Source of the DNA: Toxotes chatareus
Lineage: Eukaryota; Chordata; Actinopteri; Toxotidae
Direction: 5' to 3'
Length of the DNA stretch: 64,000 nt
Assembly: GCA_016801885.1 (NCBI GenBank)
Contig: CM028901.1
Span: 7,462,783-7,526,782, forward strand
Shown: positions 11,301-25,228 of the stretch, one piece after another
How positions within the stretch are numbered: the stretch's first letter is position 1
Layout: each line of letters begins with the position of its first letter
Made by a program: the position numbers and the translations under genes
Notes under the pieces: model-generated
Told to the model about the DNA's origin: nothing
Seen by the model: only the letters and a program-made list of their open reading frames with translations
Databases searched by the model: none

Positions 11301-12085
11301 TCATCATTCATAAGCCTGGTGAAAGCAAGGAATTGCCGTTGGTTTTATCCGAGGACTACACTCGTCATACACACAACACCTAATCTTCCCCGAGCCGGTG
11401 TAATCCATCTTGTTGTTTTACTCAAGTCTGTGTTTTCTCAGAGCGTTCGCGCAACCAGCCTCTACCATGAGCGATACTCGATACTCATTTCTCGTCTTTT
11501 CTTTCTTTTTTTTTTTTTTTTTACCTCATTAATCTAAGTGAATTGTTCTCTTGGAGTTTGTGTTTGTGTGTGTGCATGTATGTATGAGTTATTGACTCAG
11601 ACACACAGTGAAGCCTAATCGTGTTACAGTGCTTTGAGATGATGATCTAGATCACACGCACTCACTGGCCTGCATGTCATACTCGTCAACGCTCTGTTGG
11701 CGTGGGCAGCCGTGTGTGTCACTCTGGCTGTGTTTTGGCCTTCTCTCAATGTGTTTCTAAGAGTCTGATGGCTTCAGTTACCTACAGAAATGTGTGTGTG
11801 TGTGTGTGTGTATGCGTAGGTGCATGCAGGTATTCATGTGCAGAAGCATGCCATTCTTTGCTGTTGTGTAAGAGAAGAGATGATGTTGAGCTGTGTTTTT
11901 TTTTTCATTGTTACAGGTAGGTGTTTTCAGAGTATTGTGATGGAAAAAATGATTTTCTTCTGTGATTGTGTGTCAGTGAGTAGTTTGTCTTGTGTGTGCG
12001 GTGCAAGAATATGTTGTCTTTTGTAATGCAGTCTTTCTATATGGAGATTGTGTGTTTGTGTTTTGCAGGTTGTTTTCAGGGCAGC

Positions 12086-12159
<74 letters not shown>

Positions 12160-13447
12160 GTGCGTATTTTATGGATTGACTGTCTCACAGAGAAGTTTCC
12201 ATGAAGGCCTGAAACTCTCAAACACAGAGACTAGGTGGTGTTTCACCAACTTCACCTTGAACTTCATTTTATTTTGTTGTTGTCAAAATGTAATTTGTAC
12301 AAGATTCAGCCAAATCCTGTAGCTTACATTTAGCTCATGGTTATGGGTAAGTAGCAAAACACATAAACTTCAAGTCTGCAGTGTGCCAAGTTATATAAGA
12401 GTATTATTAGAAGATTTTCTGTGGCCAAAAAAAGTAATAACAGTAGTAAGGTCGGCCGGAGTTTTTGCTTGAATTTCTTTCTGTTTGCAATGGGGAGTTT
12501 TAAATATTTTCAGTACTTCAGTGTTTGCTTGCTTGCCTTTGTTGTCGCATTGCTACGCTTCTTTGTGTGTTACTGCCACAAACTGTTGATGAGCGGAATA
12601 ACACGAAACTGGCGCCATGTATGTATAACACGCTGTGTATCGCAGTACCCACATGCACACATGCACATGCACAGCAAAACGGAAACCCACTGGTCAACAT
12701 GTTGCTCGCGTCTGACAGTGGTGGTCAGAAGCTCCACAAGAGGACAAATGATTCTTCACACAGTTGGTAATAGGAATACATTTCTCAGTTTCTAAAATTT
12801 GGGATCTTTTAACTTTTAAAAAATGCCACCATCAAGAAAGGCCTCAGATATACACAGTTTTGCCTGAAGTGTCATTTATTTCTGCTCATGAAAAGGCAGT
12901 TTGAGTAGAATTCTGAAGTGTCTTGTGGTTGTCAGTTTGAAAACCTCATAATACTAAAATTTCTACAGGAACTGGGAAAAATAGGCTTGTTTTATAACTG
13001 ACCACTGTGCATTTTTGAGTTCATCCAGTCTGTTTTGGAAATGCTTTTTTTAAGTGCAAGAGGATGGAATTTGTTCCTAAACCATATTGGACCATGTACT
13101 CCGTCATTTGAAATGTAAACATGAAAATCTTCAGAATTTGGGTTACAAGATTTCGACAGCCAGATCCCAGAGCCCAGACCCAGACTTTCACCCACAACTG
13201 ATGCTGTGTTGAAAAACTAAATTAGTTTTGTAGTTGTTTCCATGCACTTATTTCTGCATATTTATATATTTTAATTTCTAGTTTAAATGAGCAGTATCTC
13301 TTAGTATTCACCATCTGAGGCCTTCGCAGGGTTTTGTTTCCGAACTTTGCAGAACTTTCGATCAGTAGCTCATCATGAATACTAACTTGGGTATGTATTT
13401 CTTTAACAGAGCATTTACTTACTCTTCTTTGTATCACTCTCCAGCAG
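8322..13447 (+). other. ZNF704: ZNF704 intron 1
   Basis: This is 5.1 kb of intron with no coding exon that I can recognise. The first few hundred bases remain GC-rich (a continuation of the CpG island, with a CGCCGC stretch near 8417-8445). It carries GT runs at 9102-9116, 11791-11810 and 12091-12162 and a poly-T tract at 11504-11522. It ends with a pyrimidine-rich acceptor containing tandem CAG triplets. Confidence 0.75.
12091..12162 (+). repeat. (TG)n microsatellite in intron 1
   Basis: About 32 TG dinucleotides followed by interrupted TGCGTG units. Potentially Z-DNA-forming; no gene function indicated. Confidence 0.95.
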
Positions 13448-13632
13448 AGCTCCACTAATGGAGCTCCAGAGGGCCACAAGGTGGAGGGCGGCTCCCTCAG
13501 CCCAGAAACGGCGGAGGAGCAGCGGTCGACGGACAGCAAGCGTGTTGGCCGGGACCCCGATACCCGATCAGTGTCCCTGCTAGAGCAGAAACGCAAAGTG
13601 GTCTCCTCCAGCATTGATGTCCCTCACGCCAG
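13448..13632 (+). CDS. ZNF704: ZNF704 coding exon 2 (residues 88-149)
   Basis: The exon joins exon 1 in phase 0 and leaves AG of an arginine codon to be completed by exon 3. It encodes SSTNGAPEGHKVEGG and continues to the strongly conserved TRSVSLLEQKRKVVSSSIDV (residues 126-145), almost identical to human ZNF704 TRSVCLLEQKRKVVSSNIDV, which fixes the family member. The N-terminal half is low-complexity and poorly conserved, as expected for the linker between conserved blocks. The acceptor is a tandem NAGNAG (CAGCAG at 13442-13447), so a one-residue-longer form with an extra glutamine can start at 13445. The donor CCAG|gtagga at 13633 is followed ten bases later by another GT repeat. Confidence 0.92.
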
Positions 13633-13637
13633 GTAGG

Positions 13638-13642
<5 letters not shown>

Positions 13643-13680
<38 letters not shown>

Positions 13681-13690
13681 ATGCGTGTGC
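13643..13690 (+). repeat. (GT)n / alternating purine-pyrimidine tract beside exon 2 donor
   Basis: A run of about 14 GT units passes into GCGCGCATGCATGCGTGTGC. The whole 48 bp alternates purine and pyrimidine, a classical Z-DNA-prone sequence. It starts ten bases inside intron 2. Confidence 0.9.
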
Positions 13691-14473
13691 CAGTTCTTTG
13701 ACAGTGAGAGTCTGATTCCTGTCCTAGAGGGAGTTTGGCTTGGGTTCATACATGCAGAGTTCATTGAAGGTTTATGACATAGATGTGTCATCTCATAAAT
13801 AGGACTAAGTTTATGTGGGCTGACATCCCATTTTTTCATGTGATCTTTGAAGCCATTTTGGCAGCCTACTGAATATAATAACATTTGACAGAGGTCCACT
13901 TTCACTCCTTTAGACATTTATATATATATTTTATCATATGCCATCATCCCTGTTACACTGCACATCAATGGCATCTCTGTGTTGGAATGAATGTATTCTG
14001 TATTATTATGCCAAGGTTTAGTTTGTCTAAGATTGAATGGTTGTGTGCAAAATGTCATTTTTGGATGAATCCCATGTTGCTGCCTGAATTTTCTAACGCA
14101 ATTATGGTTATGGTTAAATTACATGCCCCTGGTGGTTTCCCAAATTGTAGAAGTGGTGTAACATGGACCCAAGGCCATGAGAGTCAGCTAACAAAGTAAA
14201 TCACATCAGTTACCCTCCTGTATGTGTTCCCTGCTCCACAGCAAAGATACTATAGACTTATACATACTGTGGCCTTATAGCCAAGATAGACACAAGAGCA
14301 AATGCTCGAAATGTTTGTGGGAGAACAGTTATTGCTTTCACGTTTAATTGAAAGTGGAGTACATCATCCACCCAATCTTGCTGTATGTAACTCAGAGCCC
14401 TATACAAATTAACAATTATTATGTTATGATGCATGGGCTATTCCCTCACACATTCAGGGACTCTTTTTCCACT

Positions 14474-14489
14474 ACACACACACACACAC

Positions 14490-14551
<62 letters not shown>

Positions 14552-14570
14552 ATACACACACACACACACA
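14474..14570 (+). repeat. (CA)n / CACATA compound microsatellite
   Basis: Nearly 100 bp of CA dinucleotides interrupted by CATACA units. Confidence 0.95.
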
Positions 14571-17500
14571 TAGACACTCAAATGCACACAGACAAATATT
14601 ATTTTAAGATGGTCAGCACCTACAACTGAAGCTGGTCCACAATAGGGCAATTAAACTTTAATAGGCAGGAGTGCACAGCAGTGAAGTGCCATCTAATAAA
14701 GAAACCACACTCTTTCACTATTAAATGCAAAACACTAATAACCTGTAAAGTACTGCACTATTATTGAACATCACTCCCCATTACTTGTCTCTTGCTGCTG
14801 GAGGAGTCCAATCGATGGCAACTTGCTGAAAAGTACAGTAAAAGTCGCCCATCTGAGCAGCTTTATCACTGCATCCTGAGGCCTGCTTTAAATTTAATAG
14901 TTATTTGCTGATGAATCATTGATTTGGTTCTCTCGTGTTGCCCATTAAGATGAAAAATCTCTTTTTAAATTGAATCTATCACATGGATTAGACAGAAGTT
15001 TTACACCTGTCCTGCTATAATTACCTCCTTGCATAGGGATTGCAATAATATTGATATTTATATGGTTATTGTGGAATAGCTTATTGATTATCTCACTGCT
15101 CTTGCACAAGTTCAGCTTGTTGCCTCAGCTCAGGGACGACCACTTTATAGGCCAAGTTCCTGTTTATCTTCCTAATGAGACTATCTAAGAACAAGAAAGC
15201 CATGGGGAATGTCTCATAAATCAGAATTTACCCAGAACACGCAGTAATCCTGATATAGTGGTTAAGAGAAAGTGTGACCTTTAAAAAGCTTCACATCTTT
15301 TCAGTTATTAGTATATGCGCACACTTCCAAAATTTCAATAACACACCCAAGCTGTGTCCTCAGCCAAAATTCCAACAGGAATCTGCCAGGGTTTTCTGCC
15401 TTTTTATTTAGCCTGCCCTGGCATCTTTGAAGCGTCAGAAGTGTAGGAATTGTCAGCAATAACTCTCCCTAAGCAGAAATAACCAAAGACGAAGGTTAAA
15501 TTTATTTATGGTGAGGTGCTATCAGTGTATCTGAAGTTTTTAATTGGGTGCTTTAGTTAGTGTGCTGAGCTTTATCTTTCTCTGTCTCTACCTCCCGTAC
15601 CTTAGGAATTTAGTCATACCCTGCTATTTACAGTGCAGAAAGACACACAAAACAGAGGGAAGGAAAAGGGTATGACCTGCAACAAAGATCCTCTGGCTGA
15701 AATCTATCCCTGTATGTTGCAGTTATGTGGTTTGCACCTTAACCATTAGGCTATGAGATGTCCCTCTTGTCTCTTGTGTGACCTCCTACATGGCTTCTGA
15801 AAGTCTGCCCCTTAATTTAGTTTCAGTAACTGAGATTAACAATTGGGGTCTCCTCAGGTTTCTGGAGAAGCGAGGATTCATGTTTAACTCCCATTCTTAC
15901 ATGTTTCCTACTTTGAAATATCCTCATAGTTAAAGTTCAACCAGTTCATCCCTTCTTAATGTCACAGGCGTGTTTTATGTGTTTTATGTGATGAAAAGTC
16001 CCAATTTTTAGCCAACAGCATAGACTTGACATCTAATTATTTTGTGTATAGCACTTCAAAGTGTGGTACTCATAATATAAAGATCTATTGTGCTTGTCAA
16101 GTGCTAAATCAAACCCACTGGGGGAAAAAAAAAAAAATCCATTTCAGCCTGATTTATAAAGTGCGCTTGCTCAATCAAGAACATGAAAAGTTCATTCTTG
16201 CCACATCTTAGGAGCAGGTAGGAGCCTGAGCTCTTTTCTCAGATATCCCTATAGTGACCTCTTCAGTGCACAGCACCATTATTGCCTTAAGATTAAGATC
16301 CATGGCTCTCATCCTCTGCACACCTGTGACCGATTTTCAGCCCTGCTCTGGCACCGGGGAAGAAATGGTGTCACCACCGACCACAAAGCAACGTTTATCT
16401 GTAATGGAGACGGGGGGGGGGCTTGGAGGGATGGTTGAAAGGAAACAAGGGAGTAACAAAGAGTGAAGGAAATGTGCGTGTGTGTGTGTAGAGAAGGACA
16501 GAAGGGTAAAGGAGATGGAGAGAGCATGTGTAAGAGTGTGTAGCAGCGAAGATAACAGCAAAAGAGAGAGGAGGGAAAGAATGCCTGAGGATTTTTTTTT
16601 TTTTTTCAGAGCTAACTCTCCAGAGAAGTCTGACCTTGAGGTTGTTAATTGCACTCTGAAAAGTTCCCTCTCTGCTGGTGATTTACCAAGAAAATGTCTG
16701 GCTGTTTGATGGCTCTCCAGGTCCCTTGTAACCCAGATACAATAGGTCTCCTACCTCACTGGGAGTCACTGAAGTACCCCAATGCCTCATTTGCAATCAT
16801 TGGGAAAATAGAGGAAAAATGACGGTGTGCTGTATAGATGTTAGACCTCGGGGGGTTTGTGTAGCTACATTTCATGAGTCTGTCAGCCGGTCTAATTCTC
16901 ATTACTTTATTGAGCAGCGTCCTTCATCGTATTTGTTTACAACACATTTACTTCACCCGCATTTCGTCAGATCTTGTGCCAAAAATCAATAGGTGTCATT
17001 CGATGGTTGACCTATTTTTCTGCATTGCCCTGACCCCCAAATGTCCAAAAGAAATGTTTTCCTTTATGAAACCTTTTTAAATGTGCTGTGTGTCAAGATA
17101 CAGAGGCAGGAATTGCTCTCTGTGGCAGATTTCTGATTTGTTTATGCCATACTTACTCTCTGATTCTCTCCTTACTGGATGCTCAGACATCTCTACACAT
17201 TGTCAGACGGTGGTCTTAGCCAGCTGCTGGGCCTGCTCCTTCCTCCAAGGGCTTATGTTTTCTCTATGCAGGAAACAGTCAATTGTAACAAGAGCTGGCG
17301 GGGGCAGACCAGTGGAAACGAATGGCTTGGCTTTTGACAAATAGCATTCTGGAGACTAATTGCTAGCAGGGGAAGTGAAGTATAACCTTAGTTGAAGGGG
17401 AATTCAAGAGAGTGCTCTGCTTATTATTGCAAAACCCAAAAACAACAGATCCGGACGTTCAGATCCTCTCCTCCTCAGACTGCCAACAGTCAGGCCCCCC

Positions 17501-20039
17501 TTTCTAGTGTGAACCAAGTTTGCTCACGTTTCTGAAAATAACTGGACCCCTTGCCGGCCCTCCATGATGTTATGATTTTTTTTCTCCTTTCTTTTATATC
17601 CAAGCCCAACACAATGACCGCATTCAGTTTGATTTACTGTAACTGATCACCATTTCATGTAGCTGTAAATTAAAGCAAGGAAGCTGGTGGGGCTGAGTGG
17701 GCCAGACTTCAAGACCCAATTAGATGCCAAAACAAAACTGTTACTGTTCTTGTTGATAATTTTTTATTGTTGATAATTGTATTTGCAGATCCACACTTTT
17801 AGCCTAGTGCATCAGCCAACTCAGACATGGAACGGGGCTAAAGAGTGAAAAGAGAGACAGTCAAATCATTGTTTGTCTTTTGATAAAGTGGCATGGCTCT
17901 GTAATCTGCCTGTATTCCCTCTGCTAGTGGTGTTGTTTGCTTTTCTGGTCATTCTTACCTTTTTGGAACACTGTTACTGCTCTTACTCCTTTTGCACAAT
18001 GTGTTTGTGTTTGTGGCGAAGGAGGGCGTTTGCATTTCGAAATAAGAGAAAGGAGGGGAGGGTGGGGCGTGTTCATGAGAGTGAGTTAGAAAGATGCTCA
18101 GCATTTGCCAAAGAAAACAGTTTTCCTCGTTTGGATGCCAGTGGAGTTCAGAAACCATGTGATTACCATCTGAAAAGACAGTTCTCATGATCTCTCGGTC
18201 TCTCTCTGTCTTTCTCCCTCTCATTCACTGCCTCGCTCTCCCAGCCTCAATGTTTGTTATCTGATTGAACACTGAGGTTTTTTCCCGCAACAATTTACTT
18301 GACCAAACCAAGTGTGTTAAGTATTCTGTTAAAGTTTATCAGATTGGCCTAACTACACACAGCTAAAAATATCAAACAGAAATGTGCTTGTATTTATAGT
18401 AAAAGGCTGTTGCCCAACATACGTAATAGAGGGTTCTTGTTTGTGTGCCACAATAATGGCTCTCAGAATTCCAAACATGATGGGATTTGTCATACTGACA
18501 ACTTTAGCAGGCAGCGTTTTCTAAAGAGTAGTAAATAAAGTAAATCAAAACAGCTATTTTCATTGTGTAGAAGCTCTTATGGGAAAAGCCTTATGTTGTT
18601 TTTAATCCTGACTTTAGTCAAGCCAGTGGGGACCAAGTCTAGGTCCTTGGTCTTGCTCATGTTGTTTAAAAGGTCTGTGATAATATCTTATTATCTGGTG
18701 TATTCTTGTTTCGAAAGGGAGCTTCAGAGCCTTGAAATCAGTTGTGAGAGTATCAGTTAACCAGTGCAAACATTCTAAAATTAGAGTGATGTGATCTCAT
18801 TTGCGTCAGGGTTACACATTAACTATCATGTGCACCCCTGTAATATCAGATCCATTCCCTACCCTCCCACTTTCCATCTTTAGTGTCTCTGCATAATATA
18901 ACTCAGTTTAATAGGACAAAATGAGATTGTCTCTCTTCTGGAGAAGAATAAATGCACAGGAGATGTGAAAACCAGCTGAGACAAAAGCACCTTGTGTGCC
19001 TTAGGTTGTCATTGAGATTTTCTAGTATGAGTAATTTTCTTGAGGGAGCACATCTTATTAAACAAAGGCCTATGCGGATTACTTAAATATCATATCAGTG
19101 TTTATTGGCTCATTCTGTCTCCACAATCATGAACCAGTGACAAATGCCTTGTAGAAAGTAGTTTAAATTGGCTTGCTCTGGTGAACAGGAGTCACTGGAG
19201 TTTACTTAGTTCAAGAGTTGAAAACCACCTCAGCTGATTGTACTAAAAGTCTAGTCTCAGATACAGTTGATGAGTATTCATGGATCCACCCCACCCTGCT
19301 GTTAACTCAGCTTTAGATTTATTGCATGACTAATCAAAGCCAAAGCCCTTACACTCTCCCTGTCTTTCGGTCAATATCCGCGGCACACTAGTCAGAGCCA
19401 CATCGAGTGGGTCTACTCTGGCTCATTGGACAGGTTCTGGCTCCTGAGAAAACGGCCACCTGTGATGCCTCAGGAATGGAATTGTAAGTTTAAATTTATA
19501 TGCAAATTGGCTCTTTAATTAAGCATGATGAATATCAAGAGAGTGTGAGTGGAGGAATGGTTAACCATGGATTAGTAGACGGTCAGCCTAAATTCACTGT
19601 GATCTTTTGCCAAAGCACTGGACCGTGGCAAGCATGTGTAGGCAATGTGTCTGTGTGTGTTGTTGTTGTTGTGATCTCAGTCCAGGTTTCACATTCACTT
19701 GAACAGCAAAAGACTTCAGAGCTACTTGCAAGTTCATTGGTGTACATCTGGTATGCTAATTACAACATCAGTTATTGAGAAGAGAAAGATTATCATAACA
19801 TCTGTACCATTTTTCACTCTGAAGATTGACTACATGCAGTTTAAATGAAATCCACACTGTCTATAGTTTATCTAAATAACACATTCAGCGCTCTAGAAGA
19901 CCTATGCTGATTACTCCAACACTATTAGTGGAATTGACTCATCATGTGCAACATTCTTTTTGAGGCCATCAGCAAAAATCTATTTGCAGTTATTGATGTC
20001 GTAAATAAACATAATGCAGCTTCTTAGAAATTTGAACAC

Positions 20040-20480
20040 CCTTAGGGCTGTCAAGGGAGTGTGACTAAATGTGTTGGCCTGATAGCACCAATGCCATGAA
20101 TTAACAGATGAATCAATCTAAAGCCTCACAGAAAATGTCACTAATATGCTAATTTGTCCTACATTGCAGTCAGTTTATCTGTAAGGTAGTTTTGTCTTCA
20201 ATCATTCCCTGCCTACTGTCTATAATGCATACTGCTGGGCCTCAAAGCCGATGTTTATGTGACAGTAGACTCTGTGGGCCTTCTGTTGCTTCAGACTAAT
20301 CCATAGTCCCCAGCTTTAATGGACTGATGGCACAGAGTGCTGTAGCAGGGGAAAAAAAGCTTGAATTGATTCTATTGACAGACGTGCATTATGGTTATCT
20401 TCTACGGTATATACGAGGTGCTACTAATTGACAGCAGTGTCAAGTGTCACACATCATGTCCAAACACAAGCACTAATGAG
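20040..20480. promoter_or_regulatory. Candidate conserved non-coding segment (weak)
   Basis: The stretch lacks simple repeats, keeps balanced composition and is dense in homeodomain-like ATTA/TAAT cores and TGACA half-sites, which is unlike the surrounding low-complexity intron. This is the look of vertebrate intronic enhancers but cannot be shown without alignment. Confidence 0.25.
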
Positions 20481-21084
20481 GAGGTGAAATTAGTGTATTA
20501 TCCATTGAACATTTGGTGTAAAGTGAAAATGTAACCTAAACATGGTGGTTAAATCAGCACACTGCTAATGTCAGCTTGTAAAATGATGAGAAAATGTTTA
20601 ATAATCATTTCATACGAGTTATGTGTTTAACTAGGAAGATGGAGCTGTACACCACCATGCAGCACCTATACTTGTGGCATTAGCATTAGCAAGTTAACTT
20701 GTTTTCCCATAAAGCAGCAGCAAATTAGCCATTTGTGTTTATATAAGACAGTTCAAGCAAGGGAGAAAATTTTAGTTCTTGTTTTTTTCTTTGGTTTTAG
20801 TTTTAGTTTTTGTTCTGTGTGATAAATACAATAAATGCTCTAAAAATAAAGAAAATAAACAAAACCGCATGTGAAAAACTAATCTCATGTACAAAATGTG
20901 CCGTCTAGGGATTGCAAGTTGAATTACTGTGCACCTCCTGCCATAATTTAGTATTAATATTACTCTACTGACCCAGGCAAAGTTTTGGTTTGGGGCAAAG
21001 ACGTTGTGACACAGTGGGGAGGCGACGTGCTTCTCAAGTGTAACCTATTAAAAAACAAACCCGGCCCTGCAGAAGAACCCTCTC

Positions 21085-21285
21085 CCCGCATTATTTCTAA
21101 TTATGGCCATCAATTTTGAGGCTCCATTGACCTGTCTGTTGTGAATTATTGATATCTGTCAGGCTGACAGGCTTTATTAATTAAAATGGAGATGTACTAA
21201 TTAAGAGCACGGCATGAGGGTGTCATAATTGTAGCCCCGTTTTAATTTGAATGTCGCTCATCAATTTTATTGCAGTTTAGCAGAG
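21085..21285. promoter_or_regulatory. Candidate intronic enhancer with homeodomain and TALE sites
   Basis: About 200 bp contain many TAAT/ATTA cores, including TAATTA (21098 region), ATTAATTAA (around 21177-21185) and TAATTAAG (around 21199). They flank a perfect inverted repeat CTGTCAG-G-CTGACAG at 21156-21170, which holds two divergent TGACAG sites of the MEIS/PREP/TGIF type. The flanks on both sides are ordinary AT-rich intron. The dense, non-repetitive motif cluster in a very large intron of a regulatory gene suggests a conserved non-coding element. Confidence 0.4.
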
Positions 21286-23841
21286 TGGGCGCGGCGTGAC
21301 AGAGGGGTGAGCGAAGGTAGAGTGTAGAGTGTGACGTGCACGCGTGTGTGAAATTTGTGTCTTTTGGTGTACGTGCACTAGACATCATTTGATACCACGT
21401 CAACTTTTCAGATTGTCAGAGCCGTCTGCTTTAAAGGCCACGTTATAATGACTTCCTTTCTTTGTTCATGACAGTTTGCATGAGAACATTAATTATTCTG
21501 TGTCATAATCCAAGGTGATAAGTGAAAATTAAATTCAAAGACAGGCCCGTCCAACAGCAGAACATATCAGCAGCTCACCACATATTTTTAACTTGGGGGT
21601 TTCTTAAATGTTTGTTTAATCGATTGAGATGCCCAGTTTATTAACACGGGAGTGATATTGAAAACAGTTTTTGTGTGCCTCAGTCTCATAAAGACACATT
21701 TTAAATGGGAACAATATGATTCCTCCCATCGGTCCCCCAGATGAGAGTCTATCTTCTGGACTTGGAATCAAATGTGGAAAAATGCTGCGAAGCACTGTGA
21801 CTGCCAAACAGTTTAGTATGGCTTGTTTAGTACGGTTCAGTGCATCTGTTTATAAGAGTACTTGTGTGTGCATGTGCATTTACTCTCACTATAACACACA
21901 TGTGCGTTGTGGAAGCAGTGATTTCATACGATTAATATATCAGCTCTGCCATAAAATTCACCAGTGCCATCTCGCTCTTTCACTGTCTGGCCCTTCTCTG
22001 AGTCATATCAGGTCAGAACACAGGTGTCTCTCCTTTCCTAACAAATGTTGAGCTATGCAGCCACTCAGATAAATCTCACATCTTCCCACATGTCCTTCAT
22101 GTCCCTCACGCAGTGTTTTGACCACCACAATCCGTCAATACTGTCAATAGTGTCTGAACTAGTGAGGTCACAGGCGAGTCATTGACAATGATAGGACACC
22201 AGTTACCTGTCAATTAGCAGTTTGGAAGGACAAGACATAACACCATCCTGATAGAGAACTGACCTTCAATCCCCAAAGTGCCCTTCAGTGTTGTCAAAAG
22301 AACATGTTAAAACCAAACAAGTGAAAGTAATTTGCTGTAGGATCCTAGTCGGGCTGTAAAATGTTTTAAGGCAGTCTAATAGAGCATATTCCTGTACATT
22401 CACACAGTTACAACAACTAAATATTAAAGTGGTGTAACAAATTTGAAGACTATGCTGTGCCTTCATATGATCCGAACTCAAGTAATGAATCAAAACCATG
22501 ACGCCTACACTAGTGTTAATTTCCAGATGTAGTATGGACCCACCTTCTGGACTAACAGATGTATAGAAGATATTTACACCACGGGAGAAGCTCTAATGTG
22601 TTTAGCGTGGCGGCATGTAATTTCACCTCCAAGACAGCAAAAAGATCTTGAACACATGCAGCAATTGTACAAACTTAAAGTGGCGATTGTGCAGCAGGCA
22701 TCATAGGAGCTTTTAGGGCAGGTCTGCTTTATTTACTCGTAATTTTCTTTGGTAGATTCATCTTTAATGACAGAAATAACATCTCGGCTACAAAAAGTAT
22801 TAAAGCCATTTGACATGCAGCATCTCAACAGTTGGCATCCACTGAATTCTGCTCAACATTGTTGAATCCAGTACACAGTTAAATAAGCCAGACATTTCGT
22901 CGAAACTATCCCACAGATGTCCTCCTTGACAAAGAGACCTTATGTTGTGAGAAGGGAGTGCTAAAATTAATTGAAAGTTAGCCATTTGTTAGTCTGACAT
23001 CTGAGAGCCATCTGCTGGGGTCGATCTACATAAATTGTTCTCAAATAGGACAACAGTAGAATATCCTTTTACTTCATAATCCAATAAGGGGCCTCCGTGG
23101 TCTTTGATGTCTCCAAGAAGATCTAAAGCTGCAAGTAGGCAGCAGACCAGAACTGTAAATAACCCACTAGGCACTTCCAAAAGAAAATTTAAAAGGTAAT
23201 CCATCACCTGTTGGGTTTCCAGCTCACACACTTGGCCAGATATACATACAGTAGAGCCTAACAAAGAGAAACAAGATATGGCAGCTATTTCCTATTTTAT
23301 CCTTCCTTAAATTGGAACTGTGAACGGGAGGCTTGCAGGTGGACTTAAACTGTATTGAAGCAGATGTTGTTTGTAAAACCTGAAACATACTCCTCTCATC
23401 TCATCACAATCTTTTGATCCCTGATGTGTTTTTTTCCAGTTCCCTGCAAACTATTTTCAACTTTTAATTTCTGTTTATTCTCTATTATTGTTGCTTTGAT
23501 GCTTTTGACTTTCCCTCAGAAATCAACCTTTTAAAGCCAGGAAATGTATAACGACCTCCCTTTGTGCTGCTGAAATCGTCAAACTTTAAATGGTGGACCC
23601 CAGCTGCTTCACACGTGTACCAAATCATAATTGGCCCTTGCCACACAACCACCCAATCTTTCACATAAGATAAAGCTTCAATTGTTGTATCTCTTCTCTG
23701 TAGGGGCTCTGTGTAATATTCTCTCTGTCTTTTACTCACACTCACTTTCTCTTTGTCTCTCTCCCTCTGCCGTCCTTTGTTCTTCAAAGACATTTATCAT
23801 TAGCTTCACTAGCTTCACCTGCAAGCTGGCAGCCAGTTATG

Positions 23842-23867
23842 ACACACACACACACACACACACACAC
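23842..23867 (+). repeat. (CA)n microsatellite
   Basis: Thirteen CA units followed by a C7 run. Confidence 0.9.
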
Positions 23868-25228
23868 CCCCCCTGAAGGTAAAGGTTAGTTTTTCACTGT
23901 TCTGCTTATCTTCAGGTTGTCCCCTGTCACTGTACAGAACAGCTTGTAAGGGGCTAAACATTCAGCTGTGGCACTTTTAGCTTTGGGGTTAATATAGTGT
24001 GTGGGTGTCTGTGAGTGTACACGTCCAGCGTGGTGTTGAAATTCAGAAGACAGCTGGTACCGTTGCCCCCTCATCCCCCATTGGGAGAAGTTGTTCAGAC
24101 CATCTCCTGTTTTCCTCAACACACACACACTGCAACCACCATCAACTCTTAATATCAACAAGGCAGCAGTTTGCCCAAACTACAGACTTATCACCTCCTT
24201 CTCTCCCGTCCCTCCCTGTAAACAATGGGAGCCAGTGGCTTTGGTCATGTGAGCCACCAGCATCTGCAGACGAGGTTGTTATTGTTTTGATTTGGGTTCC
24301 ACATGCCGAACTTGACTCCCATGTGAGCAGGACTGTGTGTGTGTGTGCAATCATTTCAGGGGTTTGGGTCGGGTGGGACTCCGATGTTCTGCCAAACTAG
24401 AGGACTGCCTGCAGAACTTGTGTGTAGTTTTGCATGTGTGCCTGAGTGTGTATTTGTATGTGTGTGTGGATCGTGGTAGCTTTGGCAGCATTACCTCACT
24501 ATGAGCTGAAAATGGATGTGTTTACCAGGGGCTTCTGTCTCTCTCACACACACTCTCTCTCTCTCTTAAAGATCCCTCTCTTATTTTCTCTCTTGCAAGC
24601 GTTTGAGGCTCACAGCCTTGATGGAGGGAAACATAACGCCCCTATTAGACACACACACACACACAGTTAAGGAGTTTAGGTCCGCAAACATTAAATGCAC
24701 AGACATACACACAAACCGTGTTGCACGGCCATACTCCTCCATATAGCATGCATAATTCATGACCTCCCATTGACATCTATGTAAACATGGGTGCTTCCTT
24801 CAGCTGCTCTGTAGTGGGTCTTTGTCGGAGGGTTGGAGAGTTGAGTACAATACTCCTTTACTTAGCTCCAACCACACATACCTTTCATCCACTAAAAGTT
24901 TATCTCAAAGAACACATTGTTTTTATATCTTTGGCTGACTTCTGCCATGTTGCATGTTTTTATTAAGCCACATCTTCTCTAATCTGAATACAGCTGTATA
25001 GTATATTTTTATTTAATGTATTGTACATGTCAAAATAATATTAAGATTTTATGTAGCTCCTTTTCATATGTGTTCCAGTACTGGGGAAAAAAAGTCAGAT
25101 TTAATGGCCAATGTCACATATTGTATTGGATGAGATGTAAATGTTTTTTTCTAGGTTGAATCTTTGCCTTGCTGTCGTAATAGATAACATCTCACTGTTC
25201 GTCACTAAAACAAAGAGGAAACTGGAAA

